DNA of 64,000 nt from positions 153,109 through 217,108 of the forward strand of contig NZ_ALXE01000025.1 in NCBI RefSeq assembly GCF_000295955.2, read 5' to 3'. Every line of letters begins with the position of its first letter. Positions within the stretch are counted from its first letter, which is position 1. Positions 1-9,761 of this stretch are shown here, in pieces. Both the position numbers and the translations under genes were made by a program. Under the pieces are notes generated by a model, which searched no databases, was not told where the DNA came from, and was given only the letters and a program-made list of their open reading frames with translations. Source of the stretch: Pantoea sp. A4. Lineage in GTDB: Bacteria; Pseudomonadota; Gammaproteobacteria; Enterobacterales; Enterobacteriaceae.

Positions 1-590
<590 letters not shown>

Positions 591-642
591 GCGCCTGAAG
601 CGCTAAATGTGACGCAACGCGGACGGAACAACCTAGCCGGTA

Positions 643-1920
643 TTAATGATGCCCTTTAGCCTGAGCGTATGCCGCTGGCAGATTCAGACGCTGCCAGAAA
701 GCCTGATCCGGCGTTGAACCAGAAAGCGGGTAGCCAGCCGGGGCCGCCGTTTGTACCATCAGTGCGCGACGCTGTGCCGCCGAGAGGTTCGGCAGGGCAA
801 ATTCCAGCAGCACTTCCGCACCCTGCGGCACTTTCACTTTGGTATTGGCGACTTTTTGCTGTGGCAGGCCATAGCTCATGGTGTAACGGTAGAAGGTTTT
901 CATCTCTGGTGAGCGATACGGATCGGCTGCGCGATCGTTCTGTGCGCACTGGGCCAGTGATGCGCCACACTCTTTTTCCAGCGCAGCACGCAGTTGGTCA
1001 CGGGCTTCAATAAACAGCGCGCGGTATTTAGGATCGTTGAGGTAGTGCGCCACGTTACGCTGGGTCAGCATACGTGAGCCCATGATATCCAACGGATAGT
1101 GCACGCCCAACACGATGCGTGAATAGCCGTAGCGTGCGCCGCGTTCAACAATGGCATCAAAGCGTTCCGGAATCATTTCCGCTAATAACAGCGCGTCGGT
1201 GTAACCGGTATTGGTGTGGCCGCTCGGGAACGAGCCACCATCGGAACCGTAAGGTTTGCCATCTTTCAGGATCACTTCATCTGGCACCAGGTGAATGCTG
1301 TTACCTTTGATCAGGAACGGACGCAGGTAGTTGAAGTGTTTTTTGGCCGCGCTAGTGCTGACTTCAGAGGCTTTTAACAGCGCAGCAGCTTTGCTCAGCT
1401 CGCCTTTGTCGTAGGCGGTAATAAACGCCTTACCGAGACGAGGGCCGAGGGAGTCGGCGAGGAAATAGAGGTAGCTGATACCATCAGCGTCCGCGACCGC
1501 CTGGTTACGCGCACCCTGTGTTGCATTCAGGTTGATGGCGGTAACGGTTTTCAGGCTTTCATCTAATACGCTTTGCGGTAATGCGCTAAAGCCTGACAGC
1601 AGCTCAATCCCCGCCTGCTGATTGGCTTTGGTCTGGAAGTCATAGCCGCTGGCTTTCAACCAGGCGTAGTCGGCCTGGGTTTTGCTCTGCTTTGCCTTAT
1701 CAACCTGTTCCTGGGTTAACTTGCTGCTGTCGCCCTGTAATGCGCTGCGCAGCGCTGCTACGGCTTGCGCATCCAGTGCCTGATAAGCCTGAGAGGCGTT
1801 AGCCGGGGAAGTGGTGGTCGCGACAGCTTCCGCCTGCATCAGTGAAGGTTGCTGATCTTTAGCATAGCTGTGCTGCGCCAGTAGAAGTGCCACTGCCGTT
1901 AACGCGAAGCGAACTTTCAT
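643..1920 (-). CDS. Secreted PAP2-family acid phosphatase
   Basis: The protein has 425 residues. A signal peptide ends near residue 20 (LLLAQHSYA). The three-part PAP2/class A acid phosphatase signature is present: RP (NYLRPF), PSGH (GGSFPSGHTNTGY) and SRxxxGxHxxxD (YGYSRIVLGVHYPLD). It would hydrolyse phosphomonoesters in the periplasm through a phospho-histidine intermediate. It is longer than PhoN/PhoC (about 250 residues), because about 120 residues precede and about 110 follow the core. No Pho box was found upstream. The substrate is unknown. Confidence 0.85.
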   Translation of the reverse strand: MKVRFALTAVALLLAQHSYAKDQQPSLMQAEAVATTTSPANASQAYQALDAQAVAALRSALQGDSSKLTQEQVDKAKQSKTQADYAWLKASGYDFQTKANQQAGIELLSGFSALPQSVLDESLKTVTAINLNATQGARNQAVADADGISYLYFLADSLGPRLGKAFITAYDKGELSKAAALLKASEVSTSAAKKHFNYLRPFLIKGNSIHLVPDEVILKDGKPYGSDGGSFPSGHTNTGYTDALLLAEMIPERFDAIVERGARYGYSRIVLGVHYPLDIMGSRMLTQRNVAHYLNDPKYRALFIEARDQLRAALEKECGASLAQCAQNDRAADPYRSPEMKTFYRYTMSYGLPQQKVANTKVKVPQGAEVLLEFALPNLSAAQRRALMVQTAAPAGYPLSGSTPDQAFWQRLNLPAAYAQAKGHH

Positions 1921-2048
1921 TTATTTTTCCTTGCAATCAATAAATTAAGTAGTTTTTTTCCACGCTAGCACTCGGCTGTGACATTTTTATTACGGTTACA
2001 AATAGAAAGCATTGTCTGGAAAAATGCATTGACCTCCTTCTCTAGAGT

Positions 2049-2082
2049 GATTTTCACCGGCCATCACTGACCGGTGAAAATC
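2049..2082 (-). terminator. Hairpin just after the tautomerase gene
   Basis: A perfect 12-bp stem (GATTTTCACCGG with its complement) has a 10-nt loop and starts 3 bp after the tautomerase stop. There is no T-run on either side, so it may be a weak terminator or an mRNA 3'-end stabiliser. Confidence 0.5.
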
Positions 2083-2084
2083 AA

Positions 2085-2270
2085 TTAACGCTCGTCAAAC
2101 GGTACGCCGCCGCGTGATTTATGCTTTTTGGGGGTTTCTTGAATAGAGACGATCACGCTCTCTTTATCGACGCCAAAGCTTTCAACAACCGCTTCGGTGA
2201 TTTTCTTCAATAACGTTCTCTTCTGCGCATCGCTACGGCCTTCTGCGGCAAAGACTACGACTTCTGGCAT
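2085..2270 (-). CDS. 4-oxalocrotonate tautomerase family protein
   Basis: The 61-residue protein begins MPEVVVFAAEGRS. After Met removal Pro1 would be the catalytic base, as in 4-OT/YwhB/PptA tautomerases. The family pattern GRS..QK..L...IT.AV, an I-x-I-x-E strand and a C-terminal GGVPF are visible. These enzymes work as small oligomers. The gene stands alone, bounded by hairpins at 2049-2082 and 2482-2508, and no aromatic pathway genes are nearby, so the physiological substrate is unknown. Confidence 0.82.
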   Translation of the reverse strand: MPEVVVFAAEGRSDAQKRTLLKKITEAVVESFGVDKESVIVSIQETPKKHKSRGGVPFDER

Positions 2271-2474
2271 GATGATTCCTCGTGATTAACAGCAGTACTG
2301 TCGTCCTCAGACGGTAGAGGTTGACCTTAACCCAGCATCGGCAAGGCGTCAGTGCCTATTTGTAACCTTTAACCCGCCAGTGGCTGTGGTGTGCGCTGGA
2401 TATTAACAGAGGGAATGGTCGGCGGAGTGAATTTGAATCGCTTAGCTTTTGCCGCCAGCAGATAAAGAGGAGGG

Positions 2475-2508
2475 GAAAGAAAACCCGCCAACATAGGGCT
2501 GGCGGGTT
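2475..2508 (-). terminator. Rho-independent terminator of aroP
   Basis: On the minus strand AACCCGCCA pairs with TGGCGGGTT over a 9-nt loop, followed by TTCTTT. It starts 6 bp after the aroP stop. Confidence 0.85.
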
Positions 2509-2514
2509 AGGCGG

Positions 2515-3870
2515 TTAGGCCTTCTGGCTACGCGACTTAATAAAGAAGCCAACGGCCAGAATCAGCAGCCACACTGGGATCAGGTAAACCGAAATCGCCA
2601 TGCCAGGCGTCATCAGCATGATCACCAACACAGCCACCATGAACAGCAGGCAGACCCAGTTTCCTAATGGATAGAAGAACGCCGGGAAGCGGGTGGTGAC
2701 ACCTTGCTGATTTTTCGCTTTACGGAACTTCATGTGCGCCAGGCTGATCATCGCCCAGTTGATCACCAGAGCAGAGACCACCAGCGCCATCAGCAGGCCA
2801 AAAGCTTCGCCTGGCATCAGGTAGTTGATCACAACACACAGCGCAGTGGCACAGGCTGAGACGAAAATCGTGTTAACCGGCACGCCGTTGCTATTCACTT
2901 TCAGCAGCGCTTTTGGCGCGTTACCCTGCTCAGCCAGGCCGAACAGCATACGGCTGTTGCAGTATACGCAGCTGTTGTAGACCGACAGTGCCGCCGTCAG
3001 GATAACCACGTTCAGTGCATTGGCTACCAGGCCATCACCCAGTTCGTGGAAAATCAGAACGAACGGGCTGGTTTCCGCGGTGACTTTGGTCCACGGCATC
3101 AGCGACAGCAGAACCGCCAGCGAGCCCACATAGAAGATCAGAATACGCCAGATAACCTGGTTGGTTGCTTTCGGGATGCTCTGCTCTGGGTTATCCGCCT
3201 CTGCTGCGGTAATCCCCACCAGCTCCAGTCCACCAAACGAGAACATAATGATGGCCAGCATCATCACCAGCCCGGAGAAGCCGTGTGGCATAAAGCCGCC
3301 TTGCTCCCACAGGTTGCGCACGGTTGCCTGTGGGCCGCCGTGGCCGCTGAACAGCAACCAGCCACCAAACAAGATCATACCAATCACGGCCACAACTTTA
3401 ATAATGGCGAACCAAAACTCCATTTCGCCGAACATTTTAACGTTGGTCAGGTTTATAGCATTTATCACTACAAAGAAGATGGCGGCGGAAGCCCAGGTCG
3501 GGAAGTCGGGATACCAGAACTGAATGTATTTCCCTACGGCGGTGAGTTCAGCCATCGCGACCAATACGTACAGCACCCAGTAGTTCCAGCCTGAAGCAAA
3601 ACCGGCAAAGTTGCCCCAGTATTTGTAGGCAAAGTGACTGAAGCTGCCAGCAACGGGCTCTTCAACCACCATTTCACCTAACTGACGCATAATCAGAAAG
3701 GCAATAAAACCGGCAATGGCGTAACCGAGAATCACTGCCGGACCCGCAGCTTTGATTACCGATGCGCTACCAAGGAAAAGGCCGGTGCCAACCGCACCCC
3801 CTAATGCGATTAGCTGAATGTGACGATTTTTCAGCCCTCGGTGTAGCGTTTCGCCCTGTTGTTGTTCCAT
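2515..3870 (-). CDS. aroP: Aromatic amino acid permease
   Basis: AroP is a 12-segment APC-family proton symporter that imports Phe, Tyr and Trp across the inner membrane. The sequence tracks E. coli AroP almost throughout: RGLKNRHIQLIALGGAVGTG at the N-terminus, GLELVGITAAEADNP in the middle, YNSCVYCNSRMLFGLA later. I chose the ATG giving MEQQQGETL because GAGG lies 6 bases upstream; the reading frame extends 10 codons further, but without a Shine-Dalgarno site. It is divergent from pdhR, the same neighbour as in E. coli. Confidence 0.95.
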   Translation of the reverse strand: MEQQQGETLHRGLKNRHIQLIALGGAVGTGLFLGSASVIKAAGPAVILGYAIAGFIAFLIMRQLGEMVVEEPVAGSFSHFAYKYWGNFAGFASGWNYWVLYVLVAMAELTAVGKYIQFWYPDFPTWASAAIFFVVINAINLTNVKMFGEMEFWFAIIKVVAVIGMILFGGWLLFSGHGGPQATVRNLWEQGGFMPHGFSGLVMMLAIIMFSFGGLELVGITAAEADNPEQSIPKATNQVIWRILIFYVGSLAVLLSLMPWTKVTAETSPFVLIFHELGDGLVANALNVVILTAALSVYNSCVYCNSRMLFGLAEQGNAPKALLKVNSNGVPVNTIFVSACATALCVVINYLMPGEAFGLLMALVVSALVINWAMISLAHMKFRKAKNQQGVTTRFPAFFYPLGNWVCLLFMVAVLVIMLMTPGMAISVYLIPVWLLILAVGFFIKSRSQKA

Positions 3871-4312
3871 AAAAAACCTCGTGACGTTGTTTCTCTTCAT
3901 TATCAGCGCAGGGCACTGTCAGGAAGGGGTTGCTATAACTTGTTGTTTTTTTTAGGGTTAAAGGTCACTGTGTGTAAGCAGATGTAACCCTGGCGTCCAG
4001 AATAGTAGTAAGTCCGATTCATTGCATCCGCTTTCGCTTTTTGTGCTAAGAGTTGCCTGAAAAAACATCATTTTACACACTCTGTTCGCGCGGCCATTTC
4101 TGCCACAGATTTCACTCAATGACGAATAGCATATTCTTATGAGCAATCAGACACGTAGCGCACTAAATATGCGATTACGCTACATAAAACCAATCAAAAT
4201 TAACAAAAATTTATCATGTCATTTTCATCTGAAATTACGGTGATTTAGCGTGATCCCGCGCGCATTTGCCGCTGGAGTGTGACCGCCGTCATATAGACAC
4301 AAGGTGAATACT
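3871..4312. other. aroP-pdhR divergent intergenic region
   Basis: About 440 bp, AT-rich near pdhR, with no credible gene. It must hold the aroP promoter. On the minus strand TGTAAA-N6-TTTTTT (4060-4077) resembles a weak TyrR box, which would fit TyrR control of aroP, but only one half matches well. Confidence 0.4.
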
Positions 4313-4341
4313 TTGTTACTTTACCGCCACCTAAAGATAAT
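4313..4341 (+). promoter_or_regulatory. pdhR operon promoter
   Basis: TTGTTA (4313-4318) and GATAAT (4336-4341) are 17 bp apart. The -10 hexamer overlaps the PdhR operator. Confidence 0.7.
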
Positions 4342-4355
4342 TGGTATTACCAATT
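4339..4355 (+). promoter_or_regulatory. PdhR operator
   Basis: AATTGGTATTACCAATT is a perfect palindrome matching the known PdhR box (ATTGGTnnnACCAAT). It overlaps the -10 element, so PdhR without pyruvate would block the promoter of its own operon. Confidence 0.92.
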
Positions 4356-4391
4356 TACTCCGGACGAAGCAGCGACCTTATGGAAGGGAAG

Positions 4392-5156
4392 ATGGCCTAC
4401 AGTAAGATTCGCCAACCTAAGCTCTCCGATGCTATCGAGCAGCAGCTGGAAGCCCTGATCATGGAAGGGACGCTGCGCCCAGGGGAGAAACTCCTTCCCG
4501 AGCGCGAGCTGGCTAAACAGTTTGATGTTTCTCGTCCTTCACTGCGCGAAGCCATTCAGGGACTGGAAGCTAAAGGTCTGCTGTTGCGCCGCCAGGGTGG
4601 CGGCACCTTCGTACAAGAAAACCTGTGGCAAAGCCTGAGTGACCCGTTGGTCAGCCTACTGGCCGAACACCCCGAATCCCAGTTTGACCTGCTTGAAATG
4701 CGCCATGCCCTTGAAGGCGTGGCGGCTTACTATGCGGCGTTACGCGGGACGGACGAGGACATTCAGCGTATTCGCGATTGCCACATCCTCATTCAGACAG
4801 CGCAGGACAGCGGCGATCTCGATGCCGAATCGAACGCGGTAATGCAGTATCAGATCGCTGTCACGGAAGCCGCCCATAATGTGGTGTTGCTTCATCTGTT
4901 GCGCTCAATGGGGCCGATGTTACAACAGAACGTTCGTCAGAATTTTGAATTGCTCTACTCGCGCCGGGAGATGCTGGCAAAAGTGAGCGAGCACCGCGCC
5001 AGTATTTTCGCGGCGATTGTGGCGCGTGAGCCGGAACAGGCTCGTGAAGCATCACACCGTCACCTGGCGTTCATTGAGGAGATATTGCTGGACAGAAGTC
5101 GGGAGCAGAGTCGTCGTGAACGCTCTCTACGCCGGTTACAGCAACGTAAGGATTAA
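4392..5156 (+). CDS. pdhR: Pyruvate-sensing GntR-family repressor of the pdh operon
   Basis: The 254-residue protein starts [13 protein letters not shown] like E. coli PdhR. An N-terminal GntR winged helix (about 10-75, with [20 protein letters not shown]) is followed by an FCD ligand-binding domain ending in [19 protein letters not shown]. It represses pdhR-aceEF-lpd and is released by pyruvate. Upstream in-frame codons exist, but the start at 4392 aligns with the family and has GGAAGGGAAG before it. An operator lies 37 bp upstream. Confidence 0.96.
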   Translation: MAYSKIRQPKLSDAIEQQLEALIMEGTLRPGEKLLPERELAKQFDVSRPSLREAIQGLEAKGLLLRRQGGGTFVQENLWQSLSDPLVSLLAEHPESQFDLLEMRHALEGVAAYYAALRGTDEDIQRIRDCHILIQTAQDSGDLDAESNAVMQYQIAVTEAAHNVVLLHLLRSMGPMLQQNVRQNFELLYSRREMLAKVSEHRASIFAAIVAREPEQAREASHRHLAFIEEILLDRSREQSRRERSLRRLQQRKD

Positions 5157-5259
5157 CGCGCGACAAAGAGCGTGCGGACTATAGCGACGGGCCTGTCCCC
5201 TTACTCTTTACAGGTTCCCGAATATTCAACGTATTAGACACAGATAAGGAATTAACCCC

Positions 5260-7926
5260 ATGTCAGAACGTTTACACAATGACGTGGATCCGATCGAAAC
5301 TCGTGACTGGCTACAGGCGATCGAATCGGTCATCCGTGAAGAAGGTGTTGAGCGTGCGCAGTATCTGCTTGATCAGGTGCTGGATGCTGCCCGTAAAGGT
5401 GGCGTGAAAGTGGCGGCGGGATCGTCAGCCATCAGTAACTACATCAACTCCATTGCCGTTGAAGATGAGCCGGAATATCCGGGTAACCACTCTCTGGAAC
5501 GTCGCATCCGCTCAGCGATCCGCTGGAACGCGATTATGTCGGTGCTGCGTGCGTCGAAAAAAGATCTGGAGCTGGGTGGTCACCTCTCGTCCTTCCAGTC
5601 TTCTGCCACTATCTATGAAGTGTGCTTTAACCACTTCTTCCGCGCGCGTAGCGAGCAGGATGGCGGCGATCTGGTTTACTTCCAGGGTCACATTTCACCG
5701 GGCATCTACTCACGTGCGTTCCTGGAAGGCCGTCTGACCGAAGATCAGATGAACAACTTCCGTCAGGAAGTACACGGCAACGGTCTCTCTTCTTACCCGC
5801 ACCCGAAACTGATGCCAGAATTCTGGCAGTTCCCGACCGTATCCATGGGTCTGGGTCCATTGAATGCTATCTATCAGGCGAAGTTCCTGAAGTACCTGGA
5901 ACACCGTGGCCTGAAAAATACCGCTAACCAGACCGTTTATGCCTTCCTGGGCGATGGCGAGATGGATGAGCCAGAATCTAAAGGTGCGATCACCATCGCC
6001 ACCCGTGAAAAACTGGATAATCTGGTGTTCATCATCAACTGCAACCTGCAGCGTCTGGATGGCCCGGTCACCGGCAACGGCAAAATCATCAACGAGCTGG
6101 AAGGCATCTTTGCCGGTGCTGGCTGGAACGTGATCAAAGTTATCTGGGGCGCACGTTGGGATGAACTGCTGAAGCAGGACACCAGCGGTAAGCTGATCCA
6201 GCTGATGAACGAAACCGTTGATGGCGACTACCAGACCTTCAAATCCCGTGATGGCGCGTATGTGCGTGAGCACTTCTTCGGTAAATACCCGGAGACCGCA
6301 GCACTGGTGAAAGACTGGTCAGACGAAGAGATCTTCGCCCTGAACCGTGGTGGTCACGATCCGAAGAAAATCTACGCAGCACTGAAAAAAGCGCAGGATA
6401 CCAAAGGTCAGCCGACCCTGATCCTGGCACATACCATCAAAGGTTATGGTATGGGTGACACTGCGGAAGGTAAAAACATCGCTCACCAGGTGAAGAAGAT
6501 GAACATGGATGGCGTTCGCTACATCCGCGATCGCTTCAATGTGCCAGTGACTGATGAAAATATCGAAAGCCTGCCGTATGTGACTTTCGAGAAAGGCTCA
6601 GAAGAGTACAACTACCTGCACGGTCAGCGTGAGAAGCTGGGTGGCTATCTGCCAACCCGTCAGCCGAACTTCACTGAAAAGCTGGAAATGCCAACGCTGG
6701 AAGAGTTCAAGCCACTGCTGGAAGAGCAGAGCAAAGAGATCTCAACCACTATCGCGTTTGTACGTGCCCTGAACGTTATGCTGAAGAACAAGTCGATCAA
6801 AGATCGTCTGGTGCCAATCCTTGCGGATGAAGCGCGTACCTTCGGTATGGAAGGTCTGTTCCGTCAGATCGGTATCTACAGCCCGAACGGCCAGCAGTAC
6901 ACCCCGCAGGACCGTGAGCAGGTTGCTTACTACAAAGAAGACGAGAAAGGTCAGATTCTGCAGGAAGGGATCAACGAACTGGGCGCAGGTTCATCCTGGC
7001 TGGCCGCGGCGACCTCTTACAGCACCAACAACCTGCCGATGATTCCGTTCTACATCTATTACTCGATGTTCGGTTTCCAGCGTATCGGCGATCTGATGTG
7101 GCTGGCGGGCGACCAACAGGCGCGCGGCTTCCTGGTCGGTGGTACTTCGGGTCGTACGACGCTGAACGGCGAAGGCTTGCAGCATGAAGATGGCCACAGC
7201 CACATTCAGTCACTGACGATTCCTAACTGTATCTCTTACGATCCTTCATACGCATATGAAGTCGCGGTGATCATGCAGGATGGTCTGGTGCGTATGTACG
7301 GCGAAGCGCAAGAGAACATCTACTACTACATCACCACGCTGAACGAAAACTACCACATGCCAGCAATGCCAGAAGGCGTTGAAGAGGGTATCCGTAAGGG
7401 TATCTATAAGCTGGAAACTGTGGCGGGTAACAAAGGCAAAGTTCAGCTGTTGGGTTCAGGTTCTATTCTGCGTCACGTGCGTGAAGCGGCACAGATCCTG
7501 GCTAACGACTACGGCATCGGTTCTGACGTCTACAGCGTAACCTCGTTCACCGAACTGGCGCGTGATGGCCAGGATTGTGAGCGTTGGAACATGCTGCACC
7601 CAACCGAAACCCCACGCGTACCGTACATTGCCCAGGTGATGAGCGAAGCGCCAGCGGTAGCCTCTACCGACTACATGAAGTTGTTTGCTGAGCAGGTGCG
7701 TAGCTTTGTTCCAGCCAGCGACTACCGCGTACTGGGTACTGATGGCTTCGGTCGTTCTGACAGCCGTGAAAACCTGCGTCACCACTTCGAAGTGGACGCG
7801 TCCTACGTTGTGGTTGCAGCGCTGGGTGAATTGGCTAAGCGTGGCGAAATCGATAAGAAAGTGGTGGCGGATGCGATCACCAAATTCAACATCGATGCCG
7901 ATAAAGTTAACCCGCGTCTGGCATAA
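5260..7926 (+). CDS. aceE: Pyruvate dehydrogenase E1 component
   Basis: The 888-residue homodimeric E1 decarboxylates pyruvate with thiamine diphosphate and transfers the acetyl group to the lipoyl arm of AceF. The ThDP motif is visible as [10 protein letters not shown] followed about 30 residues later by [11 protein letters not shown]. The C-terminal region ([20 protein letters not shown]) is conserved. The length matches E. coli (887). It lies 103 bp after pdhR and 14 bp before aceF, so it is part of the pdh operon. Confidence 0.98.
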   Translation: MSERLHNDVDPIETRDWLQAIESVIREEGVERAQYLLDQVLDAARKGGVKVAAGSSAISNYINSIAVEDEPEYPGNHSLERRIRSAIRWNAIMSVLRASKKDLELGGHLSSFQSSATIYEVCFNHFFRARSEQDGGDLVYFQGHISPGIYSRAFLEGRLTEDQMNNFRQEVHGNGLSSYPHPKLMPEFWQFPTVSMGLGPLNAIYQAKFLKYLEHRGLKNTANQTVYAFLGDGEMDEPESKGAITIATREKLDNLVFIINCNLQRLDGPVTGNGKIINELEGIFAGAGWNVIKVIWGARWDELLKQDTSGKLIQLMNETVDGDYQTFKSRDGAYVREHFFGKYPETAALVKDWSDEEIFALNRGGHDPKKIYAALKKAQDTKGQPTLILAHTIKGYGMGDTAEGKNIAHQVKKMNMDGVRYIRDRFNVPVTDENIESLPYVTFEKGSEEYNYLHGQREKLGGYLPTRQPNFTEKLEMPTLEEFKPLLEEQSKEISTTIAFVRALNVMLKNKSIKDRLVPILADEARTFGMEGLFRQIGIYSPNGQQYTPQDREQVAYYKEDEKGQILQEGINELGAGSSWLAAATSYSTNNLPMIPFYIYYSMFGFQRIGDLMWLAGDQQARGFLVGGTSGRTTLNGEGLQHEDGHSHIQSLTIPNCISYDPSYAYEVAVIMQDGLVRMYGEAQENIYYYITTLNENYHMPAMPEGVEEGIRKGIYKLETVAGNKGKVQLLGSGSILRHVREAAQILANDYGIGSDVYSVTSFTELARDGQDCERWNMLHPTETPRVPYIAQVMSEAPAVASTDYMKLFAEQVRSFVPASDYRVLGTDGFGRSDSRENLRHHFEVDASYVVVAALGELAKRGEIDKKVVADAITKFNIDADKVNPRLA

Positions 7927-7940
7927 GAGGTAAAAGAGTA

Positions 7941-9557
7941 ATGGCTATCGAAATTAAAGTGCCGGATATCGGGTCCGATGAAGTTGAAGTGACCGAGATT
8001 CTGGTCAAGGTTGGCGACACCGTTGAAGTTGAACAGTCGCTGATCACCGTTGAAGGCGATAAAGCCTCAATGGAAGTACCTTCACCGCAGGCCGGTGTCG
8101 TGAAAGAGATCAAAATCAATACTGGCGATAAAGTGGAAACTGGCTCGCTGATCATGATCTTCGAAGCGGAAGGCGCAGCAGCAGCTCCAGCTCCTGCGGC
8201 AGCACCAGCACCAGCGGAAGAGAAAGCCGCTGCACCGGCATCAGCACCTGCTGCAGCGGTGAGCAAAGAAGTTAACGTACCTGACATCGGTGGTGATGAA
8301 GTTGAAGTCACCGAGATCCTGGTGAAAGTAGGCGATAAAGTCGCTGAAGAGCAGTCGCTGATCACCGTTGAAGGCGATAAAGCCTCAATGGAAGTGCCAG
8401 CACCGTTCGCAGGTACCGTTAAAGAGATCAAAATCAACACCGGCGACAAAGTCAGCACCGGTTCTCTGATCATGGTCTTCGAAGCAGAAGGCGCAGCACC
8501 TGCTGCTGCCGCACCAGCCGCAGCGCCTGCACCTAAAGCAGAAGCTGCGCCAGCACCTGTTGAGCAGAAAGCCGCGGCACCAGCCCCTGCTGCTGCACCA
8601 GCAGCCGCAGGCAAAGATGAGTTCGCGGAAAACAGCGCTTACGTGCATGCTACGCCGGTTATCCGTCGTCTGGCGCGTGAGTTCGGTGTGAACCTGGCGA
8701 AAGTGAAAGGTTCAGGCCGTAAAGGTCGCATCGTGAAAGAAGACGTACAGGCGTACGTAAAAGATGCGGTTAAGCGTGCTGAAAGCGCACCCGCTGCTGC
8801 TGGCGGCGGTATTCCGGGCATGCTGCCTTGGCCGAAAGTGGACTTCAGCAAGTTTGGCGAAATCGAAGAAGTGGAGCTGGGCCGCATCCAGAAAATCTCT
8901 GGTGCTAACCTGAGCCGTAACTGGGTAATGATCCCGCACGTTACGCATTTCGATAAAACCGATATCACCGATCTGGAAGCGTTCCGCAAACTGCAAAACG
9001 CCGAAGCGGAAAAACGTAAGCTGGATGTGAAGTTCACGCCTGTCGTGTTCATCATGAAAGCCGTTGCCGCTGCGCTGGAGCAGATGCCGCGCTTCAACAG
9101 CTCCCTGTCTGAAGATGGCCAGAAGCTGACGCTGAAGAAATACATCAACATTGGTGTTGCGGTAGATACCCCGAACGGTCTGGTTGTTCCGGTCTTCAAA
9201 GACGTGAACAAGAAAGGCATCACTGAACTGTCACGTGAGCTGATGGCGATTTCGAAGAAAGCGCGTGATGGCAAGCTGACTGCCGGTGATATGCAGGGTG
9301 GTTGCTTCACCATCTCCAGCCTGGGTGGCCTGGGAACCACGCACTTCGCGCCGATTGTTAACGCGCCAGAAGTGGCGATCCTCGGTGTCTCCAAGTCTGC
9401 GATGGAGCCAGTGTGGAACGGTAAAGAGTTTGCACCACGTCTGATGATGCCAATCTCACTCTCCTTCGACCACCGCGTGATCGACGGAGCTGATGGTGCA
9501 CGCTTTATCACCATCATTAACAACCTGCTGGCAGATATTCGCCGTCTGGTGATGTAA
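7941..9557 (+). CDS. aceF: Pyruvate dehydrogenase E2 (dihydrolipoyl acetyltransferase), two-lipoyl form
   Basis: AceF forms the core of the complex and passes acetyl groups to CoA. The 538 residues contain two lipoyl domains (about 2-77 and 108-183, each with GDKASME, whose Lys is lipoylated), Ala/Pro-rich linkers, an E1/E3-binding domain (about 235-275, [15 protein letters not shown]) and the catalytic domain ending in [18 protein letters not shown]. coli AceF has three lipoyl domains in 630 residues, so one is missing. The two copies share an exact 44-bp DNA repeat (8034-8077 and 8352-8395). Confidence 0.98.
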   Translation: MAIEIKVPDIGSDEVEVTEILVKVGDTVEVEQSLITVEGDKASMEVPSPQAGVVKEIKINTGDKVETGSLIMIFEAEGAAAAPAPAAAPAPAEEKAAAPASAPAAAVSKEVNVPDIGGDEVEVTEILVKVGDKVAEEQSLITVEGDKASMEVPAPFAGTVKEIKINTGDKVSTGSLIMVFEAEGAAPAAAAPAAAPAPKAEAAPAPVEQKAAAPAPAAAPAAAGKDEFAENSAYVHATPVIRRLAREFGVNLAKVKGSGRKGRIVKEDVQAYVKDAVKRAESAPAAAGGGIPGMLPWPKVDFSKFGEIEEVELGRIQKISGANLSRNWVMIPHVTHFDKTDITDLEAFRKLQNAEAEKRKLDVKFTPVVFIMKAVAAALEQMPRFNSSLSEDGQKLTLKKYINIGVAVDTPNGLVVPVFKDVNKKGITELSRELMAISKKARDGKLTAGDMQGGCFTISSLGGLGTTHFAPIVNAPEVAILGVSKSAMEPVWNGKEFAPRLMMPISLSFDHRVIDGADGARFITIINNLLADIRRLVM

Positions 9558-9566
9558 GACAATCCG

Positions 9567-9584
9567 GGCCGGCAAATGCCGGCC
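9567..9584 (+). terminator. Hairpin after aceF
   Basis: GGCCGGC-aaat-GCCGGCC is a 7-bp GC-rich perfect stem 9 bp after the aceF stop, followed by TTCTTGTT. It is probably a partial terminator or 3'-end stabiliser between aceF and lpdA. Confidence 0.65.
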
Positions 9585-9612
9585 TTCTTGTTGGCATTGA
9601 TGGCACCGTGGT

Positions 9613-9640
9613 TTGCAGTTTTTTAACAATTCTGTAAACT
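9613..9640 (+). promoter_or_regulatory. Internal lpdA promoter
   Basis: TTGCAG (9613-9618) and TAAACT (9635-9640) are 16 bp apart, in AT-rich sequence containing TTAACAAT. E. coli lpd also has its own promoter here with similar sequence, which lets Lpd be made for the 2-oxoglutarate dehydrogenase and glycine cleavage complexes as well. Confidence 0.6.
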
Positions 9641-9677
9641 CTTGCGGTGAAAATGTCCCGGTGGATGAAGGGCATGA

Positions 9678-9724
9678 AGAGCCTATTCCATTAGGCCTGG
9701 TGATAGCCTAATGGGATAGGCTCT
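9678..9724 (+). repeat. Long hairpin in the lpdA leader
   Basis: A 19-bp inverted repeat (AGAGCCTATTCCATTAGGC and its complement, with one G-U pair) surrounds a 9-nt loop and ends 37 bp before the lpdA start. It lies downstream of the predicted lpdA promoter, so it should form in the lpdA 5' UTR. Confidence 0.85.
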
Positions 9725-9761
9725 ACGTCTGACCCGCCGGTAATACAATAATGAGGTCATG

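Noticed and set aside
1921..2048. Search for a Pho box before the PAP2 phosphatase gene
   Set aside because: TGTAAC and TGTCAC occur, but 17 bp apart instead of 11, so PhoB control is not supported.
3958..4146. Minus-strand 62-codon frame in the aroP-pdhR gap
   Set aside because: No Shine-Dalgarno site and no protein-like composition; it overlaps the promoter region.
7907..8614. Long Ala/Ser/Thr-rich open frame antisense to aceF
   Set aside because: It is the shadow of the Ala/Pro linkers and lipoyl domains in a GC-rich gene; no start signal.
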